Source of the DNA: Streptomyces flaveolus
Lineage (GTDB): Bacteria > Actinomycetota > Actinomycetes > Streptomycetales > Streptomycetaceae
Direction: 5' to 3'
DNA length: 64,000 nt
Assembly (NCBI RefSeq): GCF_014648815.1
Contig: NZ_BMRV01000005.1
Span: forward strand, 12,758 to 76,757
Shown here: piece by piece, positions 1 to 10,248 of the stretch
Position numbering within the stretch: position 1 is the stretch's first letter
Layout: each line of letters starts with the position of its first letter
Made by a program: the position numbers and the translations under genes
Notes under the pieces: generated by a model
Told to the model about the DNA's origin: nothing
Seen by the model: only the letters and a program-made list of their open reading frames with translations
The model's database searches: none

Positions 1-15
1 CCGTAGGGTGGCCGG

Positions 16-780
16 ATGATCAAGCGAAGTCGCCGGACCGGTGTCTCCTTCGCCCTCGCCGCCGCCGTGGCCCGGACCGGCCTGACCGCGCTGCGGGCCG
101 CGGCTCCGGGCGGCCGGGACCGCTGGGAGCGGAAGAACCACGCCGGGCGGACCGTCGGGCTGTATGCCGGGCCCGCCTCCGCCGTGGCGGTGGCGGTCGG
201 GGCGGGGCGGGTGCGGCCCGCCGCCGGGCTCGCCGTGCTCGCCGCCGGGGTCTGCGGGGCCTACGACGACGTGGCGGGGGCCCAGGATCCCCGGCGGGGG
301 TTCCGGGCGCATCTGACGGCGCTGCGGGACGGTGAGGTCACCAGCGGGGCGGTGAAGCTGTTCGGGATCTGCGGGGCCGGGCTCCTCGCGGGTGCGGTGA
401 TGAGGGAACGGCCGCTGGACAAGGCGCTCGCGGGCGTGGTGATCGCCGGCGCCGCGCACCTCGTCAACCTCGTGGACGTGCGCCCCGGCAGGGCCGCCGC
501 CGTCGTCCTCGCGCTCGGGGCGCCGGGGCTGCTGCGGCAGGGGCCCGGAGCGGAGACGGCCGCCGCCACGATGGGGGCCGCCGCGGCCGTACTCCCCGAC
601 GACGTCGCCGGGCGGACGATGCTCGGCGACACCGGAGCGCACGCACTCGGCGCGGCCCTGGGCGCCGCCGTCGTGCAGGGAAACGGCAGGGCGGGACTCG
701 CCGCGCACGCCGTCGCGCTGGTGGCCGCGGCGGTCTGCGGAGACCGGGTGAGCGAGCTGGCGCGTCACTCGTGTGAGTGA
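16..780 (+). CDS. MraY/WecA-like polytopic membrane protein
   Basis: A 254-residue, very Ala/Gly/Leu-rich protein with about six hydrophobic stretches. It carries weak versions of the polyprenyl-phosphate N-acetylhexosamine-1-phosphate transferase signatures: YDDVAG near residue 84, NLVDVRPGRA near 152 and GDTGAHALG near 205, which correspond to the DDxxG, NxxDxxxG and GDxGS-type motifs of MraY/WecA. It is shorter than true MraY (about 340-360 residues), so it is either a reduced relative or has diverged in activity. The ATG at 16 is the first start in the window and no upstream sequence is available to test it. A GT4 glycosyltransferase follows 183 bases later on the same strand, which fits an envelope-polymer role. 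Family assignment is moderate; substrate is unknown. Confidence 0.75.
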   Translation: MIKRSRRTGVSFALAAAVARTGLTALRAAAPGGRDRWERKNHAGRTVGLYAGPASAVAVAVGAGRVRPAAGLAVLAAGVCGAYDDVAGAQDPRRGFRAHLTALRDGEVTSGAVKLFGICGAGLLAGAVMRERPLDKALAGVVIAGAAHLVNLVDVRPGRAAAVVLALGAPGLLRQGPGAETAAATMGAAAAVLPDDVAGRTMLGDTGAHALGAALGAAVVQGNGRAGLAAHAVALVAAAVCGDRVSELARHSCE

Positions 781-963
781 ACCGGTCCTGCTTCGTTGCC
801 CCCGTGGTCGCGTGCGCGCGGGGATCGTCGTTCCCGGAACATCCGTACGTGCTGGCATCCTTGACGGAGTGACGCACAGGAAACCGTCGGCGCGCCCCGA
901 CCGCACCATCCTTCTGTACGTTCTTCGTGACCGTCCCCCGCCGAACCAGGAGTCCCGGGACAC

Positions 964-2112
964 GTGACCCCCGTGAGCAGCCACTCACCGCTCGGCCCGG
1001 CGCCGCTGCGCACCGTGCAGGTGCTGGGCGGAGGCAACGCCGGCAGCAGCGCGCACGTGCGCTCGCTGGCCGCGGGGCTCGTCGCGCGGGGCGTGAAGGT
1101 CACGGTGTGCGCCCCCGCCGATGCGGAACGCACCTACGACTTCGCCGGCGCCGGAGCCGACCACGTGCACGTGCCCCGCAGCAGCGACCCCGTCTCCGTG
1201 GCGGCGCTGCGGACGGTGTGCGCGGACGCCGACCTGGTGCACGCGCACGGGCTGCACGCCTCCTTCCGTGCCGTGCTCGCCCTCGGCGGGCGCCGGATCC
1301 GCACCCCGCTCGTCGTCACCTGGCACGACCGGGCCCACGCCGAAGGGGCGCGCGCCCATCTGCTGCGGGTGCTGGAACGGCGGGTGATGCGGGCCGCCAC
1401 CGTGGTGCTCGGCACCACCTCGGACCTGGTCGACCGGGCTCGGCTGACCGGCGCGCGGGACGCCCGGCTCGGTCCCGTCGCGCTTCCCGGCCGTCCCCGC
1501 CGGGCCGCCGGGCCGGAGGACCCCGACCGGACGCGTCCGAAGGTCCGGGCCGAACTCGGCGCCGTCGGCCGCCCGTTGCTCATCGCGGTCGGCTCCCTGG
1601 AGCCGCACCGGGGGCACGACGTCCTGCTCGACGCCGCGCGCGCGTGGCGCCGTCTCGACCCCGTGCCGCTGGTCGTCGTCGCCGGGGAGGGCCCGCTGCG
1701 CGGGGAGCTGCAGCGGCGGATCGAGGACGAGCGACTGCCGGTGGTGCTCATCGGCCGCCGCGACGACGTCACCGACCTGCTGGCGGCGGCCGACCTCGCG
1801 CTGCTGCCGAACCACCGTGGAGCGGGGCGCTCCGTTCTCGCCCAGGAGGCCCTGCACGCGCGCCTGCCGCTCGTCGCCGGCGCCACCGGCGGCATCCCCG
1901 AACTCGTCGGCGACGCCGCCGAACTCGTCCCGCCCGGGGACGCCGGGGCACTCGCCGACGCCGTCGTCGGGTTGCTCGGCGACGCCGCGCGGCGCGAGGC
2001 GCTGCGCGACCGGGGCGTACGGCAGGCGGCCACCTGGCCGACCGAGGACGAGACGGTCGCGCAGGTCCTCAGCGTCTACGACGAGCTGACCCGGCCCACG
2101 CCGCTGCTCTAG
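964..2112 (+). CDS. GT4-family glycosyltransferase
   Basis: A 382-residue GT-B fold enzyme. The N-terminal half opens with a nucleotide-fold segment (VQVLGGGNAGSSAHV, residues 17-31), where the glycosyltransferase-4 family binds the acceptor. The C-terminal half carries the donor-binding region, with VAGEGPLRGEL near 240 and a QEALHARLPLVAGATGG block followed by IPE near 300, the E-x7-E-type motif of GT4 enzymes. The GTG at 964 is preceded by AGGAG at about 949; a second in-frame GTG lies at 973. The gene ends 11 bases before the convergent PucR gene. It probably transfers a sugar from a nucleotide-sugar to an envelope or lipid acceptor together with the upstream membrane protein, but sugar and acceptor cannot be read from the sequence. 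Confidence 0.85.
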   Translation: MTPVSSHSPLGPAPLRTVQVLGGGNAGSSAHVRSLAAGLVARGVKVTVCAPADAERTYDFAGAGADHVHVPRSSDPVSVAALRTVCADADLVHAHGLHASFRAVLALGGRRIRTPLVVTWHDRAHAEGARAHLLRVLERRVMRAATVVLGTTSDLVDRARLTGARDARLGPVALPGRPRRAAGPEDPDRTRPKVRAELGAVGRPLLIAVGSLEPHRGHDVLLDAARAWRRLDPVPLVVVAGEGPLRGELQRRIEDERLPVVLIGRRDDVTDLLAAADLALLPNHRGAGRSVLAQEALHARLPLVAGATGGIPELVGDAAELVPPGDAGALADAVVGLLGDAARREALRDRGVRQAATWPTEDETVAQVLSVYDELTRPTPLL

Positions 2113-2123
2113 GCGTTCTCGAC

Positions 2124-3794
2124 CTAGGGCAGGTGCCGGCGTGCCCGCAGGGCCAGGCTCAACGCCAGTACGGTCTGCGGGTCGTCGAGGTCCGTGCCCA
2201 GCAACTCCCCTATCCGCGCCAGCCGGTTGTACAGCGTCTGCCGGTTCAGGTGGAGTTCGCGTGCCGTCTCCGCCTTGCGGCCCGCGTGCGCCAAGTACGT
2301 CTGGAGGGTGGGCAGCAGGGGCGGCCTGGAACGGTTGTCGTGGTCCTGGAGGGGGCCGATCGCCCGGCCGACGAACGCCGCCAGGTCCGGATGGTCGCGC
2401 AGCCGCCACAGCAGCAGGTCGATGTCGAGGCGCCGGGCGTCGTACCACGGCCGGTCGCCGAGGCCCTGGGCCGCGGTCGCCGTCTCCGCCGCGTGCCGGA
2501 GACCGGCCGACGCCGCCGCCCAACCGCCGGCCACCCCGACGACCACGACCGGCGGGTGCGTGCCCGGGCGCTGCATCCCGGCCCGCTCCACGCCCGCCCG
2601 CAGCGCCGCCGCGACCCGGTCGGCGACCGCCGCCCGCTCCGACTCCGAGCGCAGGCCCAGCAGGAGCGGCACCCGGCCCTCCACCGGCCGCACGCCCAGC
2701 AGCACCGGTACCCCGACCGATGCCAGCTCCTCGGAGACCGCGCGGGCCAGCACCGCCCAGCCGCCGCCCGTGGGGGCGAGGGCGTCGCCGAGCCGCATCA
2801 CCACCGGCAGCAGCGGGCTGCCGCCCGGCTTGAAGCCGAGGACGCGGGCCTGCGCAGGGGCGTCCTCGGCGGTGATCCGGCCCTCGGCGAGGTCGGTGAG
2901 GAAGTCACCGCGCCCGCGCGCCGCCAGCTCCTCCTCCTGCCGTGCCTGCATCAGCACCACGGCGAGGATGCCGGCCGCCCGCTCCGCCGCCATCCGGTGC
3001 ACCGGCGCCAGCGGGGACCGTACGGGCAGCAGGACCAGCCGGGCGCGCACCGACCCGGCGCCTGGGCCGCCCCCGGGCACGTCCACCAGGACCGAGCCCG
3101 CCGGGGGCGGGGTCTCCTTGTGCTGGCCCCGCAGCCCCTCCCACACCTGGAGCGGATCGGCGCCCTCGGGTCCGGAGCCGGCGGCGTACAGCAGGCGGCC
3201 GTCGGTCGTCTCCAGGAAGACCGGGTTGTCGCCGAACTCGGCGAGGATGCCGAGCACCTGGGGCACCCCGCCGCCGCCCAGGAGGGCCCCGGTGCAGCGG
3301 CGGTGCACCTCCTCTGCCCGCTGGAGCAGCGCGTAGTGGCCGTTGACGATCTCGGTGTGGATCTCCTCGGTGACCGTCACGAACGGCACCTCGCGGTGCA
3401 GCTGGACCAGCGGCAGACCGGCCGCGCGGGCGGTGTCCACGAGGGTCGCGGGCAGCCGGGCGAAGCGCGGTCCCAGCTCCACGACCAGGGCCGCGATGCC
3501 CCGCTCGGCGAGCGTGCGGACGAACGCCCGCTGCTCGGCGGGGCGGGTGCCGAGGCCGTAGCCCGTGGTCAGCAGGAGCTCGCCGCCCTTGAGGAGGGAG
3601 GCGATGTTGGGCACCTCGCCCGCGTGCACCCAGCGCACGGTGCGGTGCAGGCGGTCGGCGCCGGCGAGGATCTCCGGCAGGCCGCTGCGCAGCCCGGGGA
3701 GTTCCAGGGCCCGCTGCACGGTGATGCCGGCCCCCCGTGGCCCGTATCCGCCGTCCCCGAAGCCGTCGCCGCTGTTGACTTTGCCGCTGTCCAT
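2124..3794 (-). CDS. PucR-family transcriptional regulator
   Basis: A 556-residue regulator. The N-terminal third is a PucR domain (VQRALELPGLRSGLPEILAG, then a GELLLTTGYGLG segment), the middle is a long linker region, and the C-terminus is the PucR-type helix-turn-helix (TLQTYLAHAGRKAETARELH followed by a conserved NRQTLYNRLARI helix). PucR proteins usually activate purine or amine catabolic genes and often regulate themselves. The ATG at 3794 is chosen because translation before it would be an unrelated Ala/Pro stretch; the frame stays open to 3851. The gene is followed (in its direction) by the convergent glycosyltransferase, and is preceded by a flavoprotein gene on the same strand whose stop lies 66 bases upstream, a possible target. 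Confidence 0.88.
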   Translation of the reverse strand: MDSGKVNSGDGFGDGGYGPRGAGITVQRALELPGLRSGLPEILAGADRLHRTVRWVHAGEVPNIASLLKGGELLLTTGYGLGTRPAEQRAFVRTLAERGIAALVVELGPRFARLPATLVDTARAAGLPLVQLHREVPFVTVTEEIHTEIVNGHYALLQRAEEVHRRCTGALLGGGGVPQVLGILAEFGDNPVFLETTDGRLLYAAGSGPEGADPLQVWEGLRGQHKETPPPAGSVLVDVPGGGPGAGSVRARLVLLPVRSPLAPVHRMAAERAAGILAVVLMQARQEEELAARGRGDFLTDLAEGRITAEDAPAQARVLGFKPGGSPLLPVVMRLGDALAPTGGGWAVLARAVSEELASVGVPVLLGVRPVEGRVPLLLGLRSESERAAVADRVAAALRAGVERAGMQRPGTHPPVVVVGVAGGWAAASAGLRHAAETATAAQGLGDRPWYDARRLDIDLLLWRLRDHPDLAAFVGRAIGPLQDHDNRSRPPLLPTLQTYLAHAGRKAETARELHLNRQTLYNRLARIGELLGTDLDDPQTVLALSLALRARRHLP

Positions 3795-3860
3795 GAGCCG
3801 GACGCTACCCGCGGGGGCCGCTGCCGGGCACATCGCGCCCGGTCGCCCCACGCCGGTGCG

Positions 3861-5243
3861 TCATGCGGGACGGATGTTGTGGTTGAACCGGAACACGTTG
3901 TCAGGGTCGTACCGCCGCTTCAGCTCCGCGAGCCTGCGGGTGTTCTCGGTGCCCAGCCCGGCCACCACCCGGTCCGCGCCCTCGTCGCCGATGAAGTTGA
4001 GGTACACCGCGCCGGTGCTCCACGGCCGCACGTCCGCGCGGACGTCCCGCACCCAGCGGACGCCGCGTTCGTCGTCGTCCGGGTCCTCCCACACCCCGAA
4101 GGGGTGCACCACCCACGAGGCGTCCCGGTAGGGCACCGGGTAGTCGGACGGCCCGTCGGAGATCGCGCCGCCCTGCGGGAACAGGGTGTGCTGGGTGCCG
4201 CTCGGCACGGGCATGGAGGCCGCGCGGGCGCAGTACACGTCCACGGCCTCGTCGGGGAGCCCCGTCAGGTATTCGGCCGACCAGTAGTTCCGCAGCCCCG
4301 GCGGGTCGTCGATCATGCACTGCAGGTCGGCGTACGGGACCGCGCCGACGACCTCCGCCTCGTGAGGCAGCGCCAGCAGTGGCTCGGCGAACCCGCGCAG
4401 GCCCGCCTCCGGGCCCGCGTAGGTGAGGAGCATCCCGCACAGCAGGGTTCCCACCAGGTGCGGGGGCACGAACTCCGCGGGCGGGCCGGTGAAGTAGAGC
4501 ACGCCGCCGCCCACCTCGTCGGGGCCCGACTCGATGACGTCACGGAAGGTGCGGACGACGAGCTCTCCGGCCTCCGGGGGGTACAGCACCAGGGCGAGGG
4601 AGAACTCCGGCAGCTCGTGCAGCTTCAGGGTGAGCGCCGTGGCGATGCCGAAGTTCCCGCCGCCGCCGTGCAGCCCCCAGAAGAGGTCCGCGTTCTCCTC
4701 GGGGCCGGCCTGGATCCTGCGGGCGTCGGCGGTGACCAGCTCCACACCGAGCAGATTGTCCACGGCCAGTCCGCACCAGCGGTCCAGCCAGCCGGTGCCG
4801 CCGCCCAGTACGAAGCCGCCGACGCCGGTGGTGGAGGCGCGGCCGCCGGTGGTGGCGAGGCCGTAGGGCTGCGTGCCGCGGTCCAGGTGACTCATCGTCG
4901 CCCCGCCGCCGACCCGTACCGCCCGGGCCGCGGGGTGGACCGTCACCTCGTGCATCAGACGCAGGTCGATCACCAGACCACCGTCGTTGAGGGCCTGGCC
5001 GGACACGCTGTGGCCGCCGCCGCGTACCGCGATGGGCAGGTCCAGCTCTCTGCCGAAGCGCACGGCGCGCACCACGTCGTCCTCGTGCGCGCACCGCGCG
5101 ATCACGGCGGGCCGCCGGTCGATCATGGCGTTGTGGACGGCCCGGGCCTCGTCGTAACCCGGGTCACCGGGGGCGAACACCTCGCCGGTGAGTTCTTCGC
5201 GCAGCGCGGCCATCGCCGCACCCGCCGTCGAAAGGGAAGTCAT
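3861..5243 (-). CDS. FAD-linked oxidoreductase, BBE (berberine bridge enzyme) type
   Basis: A 460-residue flavoprotein of the PCMH/BBE family. The FAD-binding domain shows AVRGGGHSVSG near residue 72, where the His of GGGHS is the usual covalent flavin attachment site, and GGFVLGGGTGWLDRWCGLA near 140. No Cys sits at the second attachment site used by bicovalent relatives, so a single His linkage is expected. The BBE motif closes the protein: RYDPDNVFRFNHNIRP at the extreme C-terminus. No signal peptide is visible, so it is probably cytoplasmic. These enzymes oxidise sugars, alcohols or alkaloid-like substrates; the substrate here is unknown. The gene reads toward the PucR gene and may be co-transcribed with it. 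Confidence 0.9.
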   Translation of the reverse strand: MTSLSTAGAAMAALREELTGEVFAPGDPGYDEARAVHNAMIDRRPAVIARCAHEDDVVRAVRFGRELDLPIAVRGGGHSVSGQALNDGGLVIDLRLMHEVTVHPAARAVRVGGGATMSHLDRGTQPYGLATTGGRASTTGVGGFVLGGGTGWLDRWCGLAVDNLLGVELVTADARRIQAGPEENADLFWGLHGGGGNFGIATALTLKLHELPEFSLALVLYPPEAGELVVRTFRDVIESGPDEVGGGVLYFTGPPAEFVPPHLVGTLLCGMLLTYAGPEAGLRGFAEPLLALPHEAEVVGAVPYADLQCMIDDPPGLRNYWSAEYLTGLPDEAVDVYCARAASMPVPSGTQHTLFPQGGAISDGPSDYPVPYRDASWVVHPFGVWEDPDDDERGVRWVRDVRADVRPWSTGAVYLNFIGDEGADRVVAGLGTENTRRLAELKRRYDPDNVFRFNHNIRPA

Positions 5244-5321
5244 GGCCGCCCCCGTCCGGAAAGGGGTTGGAGTCTGCCTCCAGCCTAGGCGGGTGCGGCC
5301 ACGTCCTCCTCCTCAGCGTCC

Positions 5322-7124
5322 TCAGCCCCCGTACGCCCCGCTCGCCGTCAGACGCAGGGCCGTGTCGATCAGGGGCACGTGGCTGAACGCCTGGGGGAAG
5401 TTGCCGACCTGGCGCTGCAGGCGCGGGTCCCACTCCTCGGCGAGCAGGCCCAGGTCGTTGCGCAGGGACAGCAGCTTCTCGAAGAGCTTGCGCGCCTCGT
5501 CCACCCGGCCGATCATCGCCAGGTCGTCGGCCATCCAGAACGAGCAGGCCAGGAAGGCGCCCTCGTCACCGGGCAGACCGTCGACGCCCTCGTCCTTGCC
5601 GTCCGTCGGGTAGCGCAGGATGAAGCCGTCCGACGTGGACAGCTCCCGCTGGATGGCCTCGATGGTGCCGATGACCCGCTTGTCGTCCGGCGGCAGGAAG
5701 CCCATCTGCGGGATCAGCAGCAGCGAGGCGTCCAGCTCCTGGGAGCCGTAGGACTGCGTGAAGGTGTTGCGTTCCTTGTCGTAGCCCTTCTCGCACACGT
5801 CCCGGTGGATGTCGTCGCGCAGCTGCTTCCAGCGCTCCAGCGGGCCGTCGGCGTCGCCGGACTCGATCAGCTTGATGGTGCGGTCGACGGCGACCCAGGC
5901 CATCACCTTGGAGTGCACGAAGTGGCGGCGCGGTCCGCGCACCTCCCAGATGCCCTCGTCCGGCTCCTGCCAGTGGTCCTCCAGGTAGCGGATCAGCTTC
6001 AGCTGGAGCACCGAGGCGTAGTCGTTGCGGGCCAGGCCCGTCATGTGGGCCAGGTGCAGGGCCTCGGTGACCTCGCCGTACACGTCCAGCTGGAGCTGGT
6101 GGGCCGCGCCGTTGCCGACCCGGACCGGGGTGGAGCCCTCGTAGCCGGGCAGCCAGTCCAGCTCCGCCTCGCCGAGCTCGCGCTCGCCGGCGATGCCGTA
6201 CATGATCTGCAGGTTCTCCGGATCGCCGGCGACCGCGCGCAGCAGCCACTCGCGCCAGGCGCGGGCCTCCTCGCGGTATCCGGTGCGCAGCAGCGAGGAC
6301 AGGGTGATCGCAGCGTCGCGCAGCCAGGTGTAGCGGTAGTCCCAGTTGCGGACGCCGCCGATCTCCTCCGGCAGGGAGGTGGTCGGCGCGGCGACGATGC
6401 CGCCGGTGGGGGCGTACGTCAGCGCCTTCAGCGTGATCAGGGAGCGGACCACGGCCTCGCGGTAGGGACCGTGGTACGTACAGTGCTCGACCCACTCGCG
6501 CCAGAAGTCCTCCGTCGCCACCAGCGACTGCTCGGGCTCCGGCAGCGCCGGCGGCTCCTTGTGCGAGGGCTCCCAGGAGATGGTGAACGCGATCCGGTCA
6601 CCCGGAGCGACCGTGAAGTCCGCGTACGTGGTGAGCGCCTTGCCGTAGGTCTCGGCCTCTGTGTCGAACCACACGGAGTCGGGGCCCGCGACGGCCACCG
6701 TGCGGCCCTCGTGCTTGTGCACCCACGGCACGACCCGGCCGTAGCTGAACCGCATCCGCAGCTCCGAACGCATCGGCACCCGGCCGGAGACGCCCTCCAC
6801 GATTCGGATCAGCTGCGGGGCACCGTCACGCGGCGGCATGAAATCGGTCACCCGGACCGTGCCGCGGGGGGTGTCCCACTCGGATTCCAGGATCAGCGAG
6901 TCGCCGCGGTAGCCGCGCCGCGCGGCGACGGGCGGCTCGGCGCCGGGGGCGTAGGCGGGCCCGAGCCGCCAGAAGCCGTGTTCCCCGGTGCCCAGCAGAC
7001 CGGCGAAGATGGCATGCGAGTCGAAGCGGGGCAGGCACAGCCAGTCGACTGTGCCGTCCCGGCAGACCAGGGCAGCGGTCTGCATGTCTCCGATGAGTGC
7101 GTAGTCTTCGATGCGCCCGGCCAC
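5322..7124 (-). CDS. Glycoside hydrolase family 15 (trehalase/glucoamylase-like)
   Basis: About 600 residues, the usual length for actinobacterial GH15 enzymes. The N-terminal beta-sandwich begins with GRIEDYALIGDMQTAALV and VDWLCLPRFDSHAIFA. The (alpha/alpha)6 catalytic barrel contains VRNWDYRYTWLRDAA, DEGIWEVRGPRRHFVHSK and LLAEEWDP; the acidic residues in the last two are the expected general acid and base. Relatives include mycobacterial trehalase and glucan 1,4-alpha-glucosidases, so alpha-glucoside or trehalose hydrolysis in the cytosol is likely. The start is uncertain. I chose GTG at 7124 because a GGAG lies six bases upstream and the conserved family sequence begins there. The frame continues upstream to ATG at 7211, which has no good ribosome binding site and would add 29 unconserved residues. 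Confidence 0.88.
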   Translation of the reverse strand: MAGRIEDYALIGDMQTAALVCRDGTVDWLCLPRFDSHAIFAGLLGTGEHGFWRLGPAYAPGAEPPVAARRGYRGDSLILESEWDTPRGTVRVTDFMPPRDGAPQLIRIVEGVSGRVPMRSELRMRFSYGRVVPWVHKHEGRTVAVAGPDSVWFDTEAETYGKALTTYADFTVAPGDRIAFTISWEPSHKEPPALPEPEQSLVATEDFWREWVEHCTYHGPYREAVVRSLITLKALTYAPTGGIVAAPTTSLPEEIGGVRNWDYRYTWLRDAAITLSSLLRTGYREEARAWREWLLRAVAGDPENLQIMYGIAGERELGEAELDWLPGYEGSTPVRVGNGAAHQLQLDVYGEVTEALHLAHMTGLARNDYASVLQLKLIRYLEDHWQEPDEGIWEVRGPRRHFVHSKVMAWVAVDRTIKLIESGDADGPLERWKQLRDDIHRDVCEKGYDKERNTFTQSYGSQELDASLLLIPQMGFLPPDDKRVIGTIEAIQRELSTSDGFILRYPTDGKDEGVDGLPGDEGAFLACSFWMADDLAMIGRVDEARKLFEKLLSLRNDLGLLAEEWDPRLQRQVGNFPQAFSHVPLIDTALRLTASGAYGG

Positions 7125-7654
7125 GTGCAACTCCAGTCGAACGGCCACGTCACCCCGCGTGGGGGCGGTCGCTAGTGCGGTCAAGGGGGGTGTCATGCGT
7201 TGTTGAGCCATGAAGCAAAGCAGCCGTCCGGCCCTGAAGCCAAACGCTGTGCCGCAAACGACAATTGTCGCTCAACGAACTGACGAGCTCTCGTTGTTCC
7301 GGCGCTGACGGGCGAGGGGTGGTGCCCTGTCGCCGGGCGGGCTCGGCAGCGAACGTCCGAGCAGGATACGACGCACGTAGATGATCTGTGTGCCCCTCGG
7401 GGCAACACGGGTCCGCCGAACGAGTGACCACCGGGTGAGAATCCGGTGAGCCGCGCGCGTCCGTGTCCGGGTGTGCGCGGAGCGTGGCCGGAAGCCTTCG
7501 CTCTCCGGCGCTGATACGCTGGTAGCCCGTGGACCGGTGGGAGACAAACCCCGGAACCGCAGCGACGGCGCCGCCGACGACAACCCGGGAGAACCGGGCC
7601 GTACGACGGACGCACAGCACCCCAGACCGCGACCACGGGAGCCCCCTCTTGGCC
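7125..7654. other. Divergent intergenic region between GH15 and pyrG genes
   Basis: No gene with Streptomyces-like codon use is convincing here; the open frames on both strands are shadows. Items seen: a perfect 12-bp palindrome at 7259-7270, listed separately; a small hairpin with arms at 7391-7396 and 7399-7404; and GATACGCT at 7513-7520, whose TACGCT fits a -10 box for pyrG although no good -35 lies upstream. The pyrG transcript would then have a leader of about 125 bases. Confidence 0.5.
7259..7270. promoter_or_regulatory. Candidate operator upstream of the GH15 gene
   Basis: A perfect 12-bp palindrome, CGACAATTGTCG, about 48 bases before the alternative ATG of the leftward GH15 gene. 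It is AT-rich at the centre in a very GC-rich background, which is typical of a repressor site. No regulator gene is adjacent, so the binding protein is unknown. Confidence 0.35.
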
Positions 7655-9322
<1,668 letters not shown>

Positions 9323-9339
9323 CACACCAGTTGTACGGT

Positions 9340-9381
9340 GGCCGGGACGCGTCCATTCAACGGGGCGCGTCCCGGCCTTTT
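9340..9381 (+). terminator. Intrinsic terminator after pyrG
   Basis: A 12-bp perfect stem (GGCCGGGACGCG at 9340-9351 pairing with 9366-9377) with a 14-base loop, followed by four T residues at 9378-9381. This is the textbook intrinsic terminator form and separates pyrG from the Nudix gene whose ribosome binding site begins about 10 bases later. Confidence 0.85.
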
Positions 9382-9405
9382 CGCGTACGTCTGGAAGGAC
9401 AGGGC

Positions 9406-10041
9406 ATGACGGGCACGACCATCAAGGACACCCCCGAGGAGTGGGAGGTCCGGGCGACGGAGACCCCCTTCCGGGGCAAGAAGACCTCCGTCCGCACGGA
9501 CGAGGTGGTCATGCCCGACGGCTCCGTCGCGAGCCGCGACTACCAGGTCCACCCCGGCTCCGTGGCCGTCCTCGCCCTGGACGACGAGGGCCGGGTGCTG
9601 GTGATCCGCCAGTACCGGCACCCGGTGCGCGAGAAGCTCTGGGAGATCCCGGCCGGCCTGCTCGACGTGCCCGGCGAGAACCCCCTGCACGCCGCGCAGC
9701 GCGAGCTGTACGAGGAGGCGCACGTCAAGGCCGAGGACTGGCGGGTGCTGAGCGACGTCTACACCACCCCCGGCGGCTGCGACGAGGCCGTACGCATCTT
9801 CCTCGCCCGGAACCTGTCCGAGGCCGACGGCGAGCGCTTCGAGGTCGAGGACGAAGAGGCCGACATGGAGCTGGAGCGGGTGCCCGTCGCGGACCTGGTC
9901 CGGGGGGTGCTCGCGGGCGACCTGCACAACAACTGCCTCGTCGTGGGCGTGCTCTCGCTGGTCGCGGCGGAGCACGGCGACGGGCTGGACGCGCTGCGCC
10001 CGGCCGAGGCACCGTGGCCGGCCCGCCCGTTCGAGGCCTGA
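9406..10041 (+). CDS. Nudix hydrolase, ADP-ribose pyrophosphatase type
   Basis: A 211-residue Nudix protein. The Nudix helix reads AGLLDVPGE followed by seven residues and RELYEEAHV, so the catalytic RE-x2-EE residues are intact. As in the M. tuberculosis ADP-ribose pyrophosphatase encoded next to its pyrG (Rv1700), one extra residue separates the first Gly from the first Glu. The expected reaction is ADP-ribose to AMP plus ribose 5-phosphate, which removes free ADP-ribose in the cytosol. The start is ATG 9406, well placed after GGAAGGACAGGG. Position next to pyrG is conserved in actinobacteria. It may connect functionally with the NrtR module at 19 kb, because NrtR proteins sense ADP-ribose. 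Confidence 0.92.
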   Translation: MTGTTIKDTPEEWEVRATETPFRGKKTSVRTDEVVMPDGSVASRDYQVHPGSVAVLALDDEGRVLVIRQYRHPVREKLWEIPAGLLDVPGENPLHAAQRELYEEAHVKAEDWRVLSDVYTTPGGCDEAVRIFLARNLSEADGERFEVEDEEADMELERVPVADLVRGVLAGDLHNNCLVVGVLSLVAAEHGDGLDALRPAEAPWPARPFEA

Positions 10042-10248
10042 GAGCGGCCCTCCGGTCCCGCGCGGCGCCCGTGACCGCCCTGCGCGGCGCCCGCCCCTCC
10101 TCTGCGGTGTGACCATCTGTTGATCCGATCAGGGGATGTGCCCGCCGCGCTCCACCCGGTCCGTAGCACAGCGTGAACTAGGCTCGGGAAACGCCCGAAC
10201 CGGAGTTCCGGCGGGCGCCGGCGTGCGGTGGGATCGGGAGTGTGGCCC

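Noticed and set aside
773-967. Open frame of 64 codons between the first two genes
   Set aside because: No ribosome binding site, it overlaps the end of the first gene, and its peptide has no recognisable features. It is more likely the promoter and leader of the glycosyltransferase gene.
927-5288. A 1,453-codon open frame on the plus strand
   Set aside because: It runs antisense to the PucR and flavoprotein genes and out of frame through the glycosyltransferase. Its translation is Arg/Pro/Ala and His/Val-rich with no domain, the usual artefact of very high G+C DNA with biased third positions.
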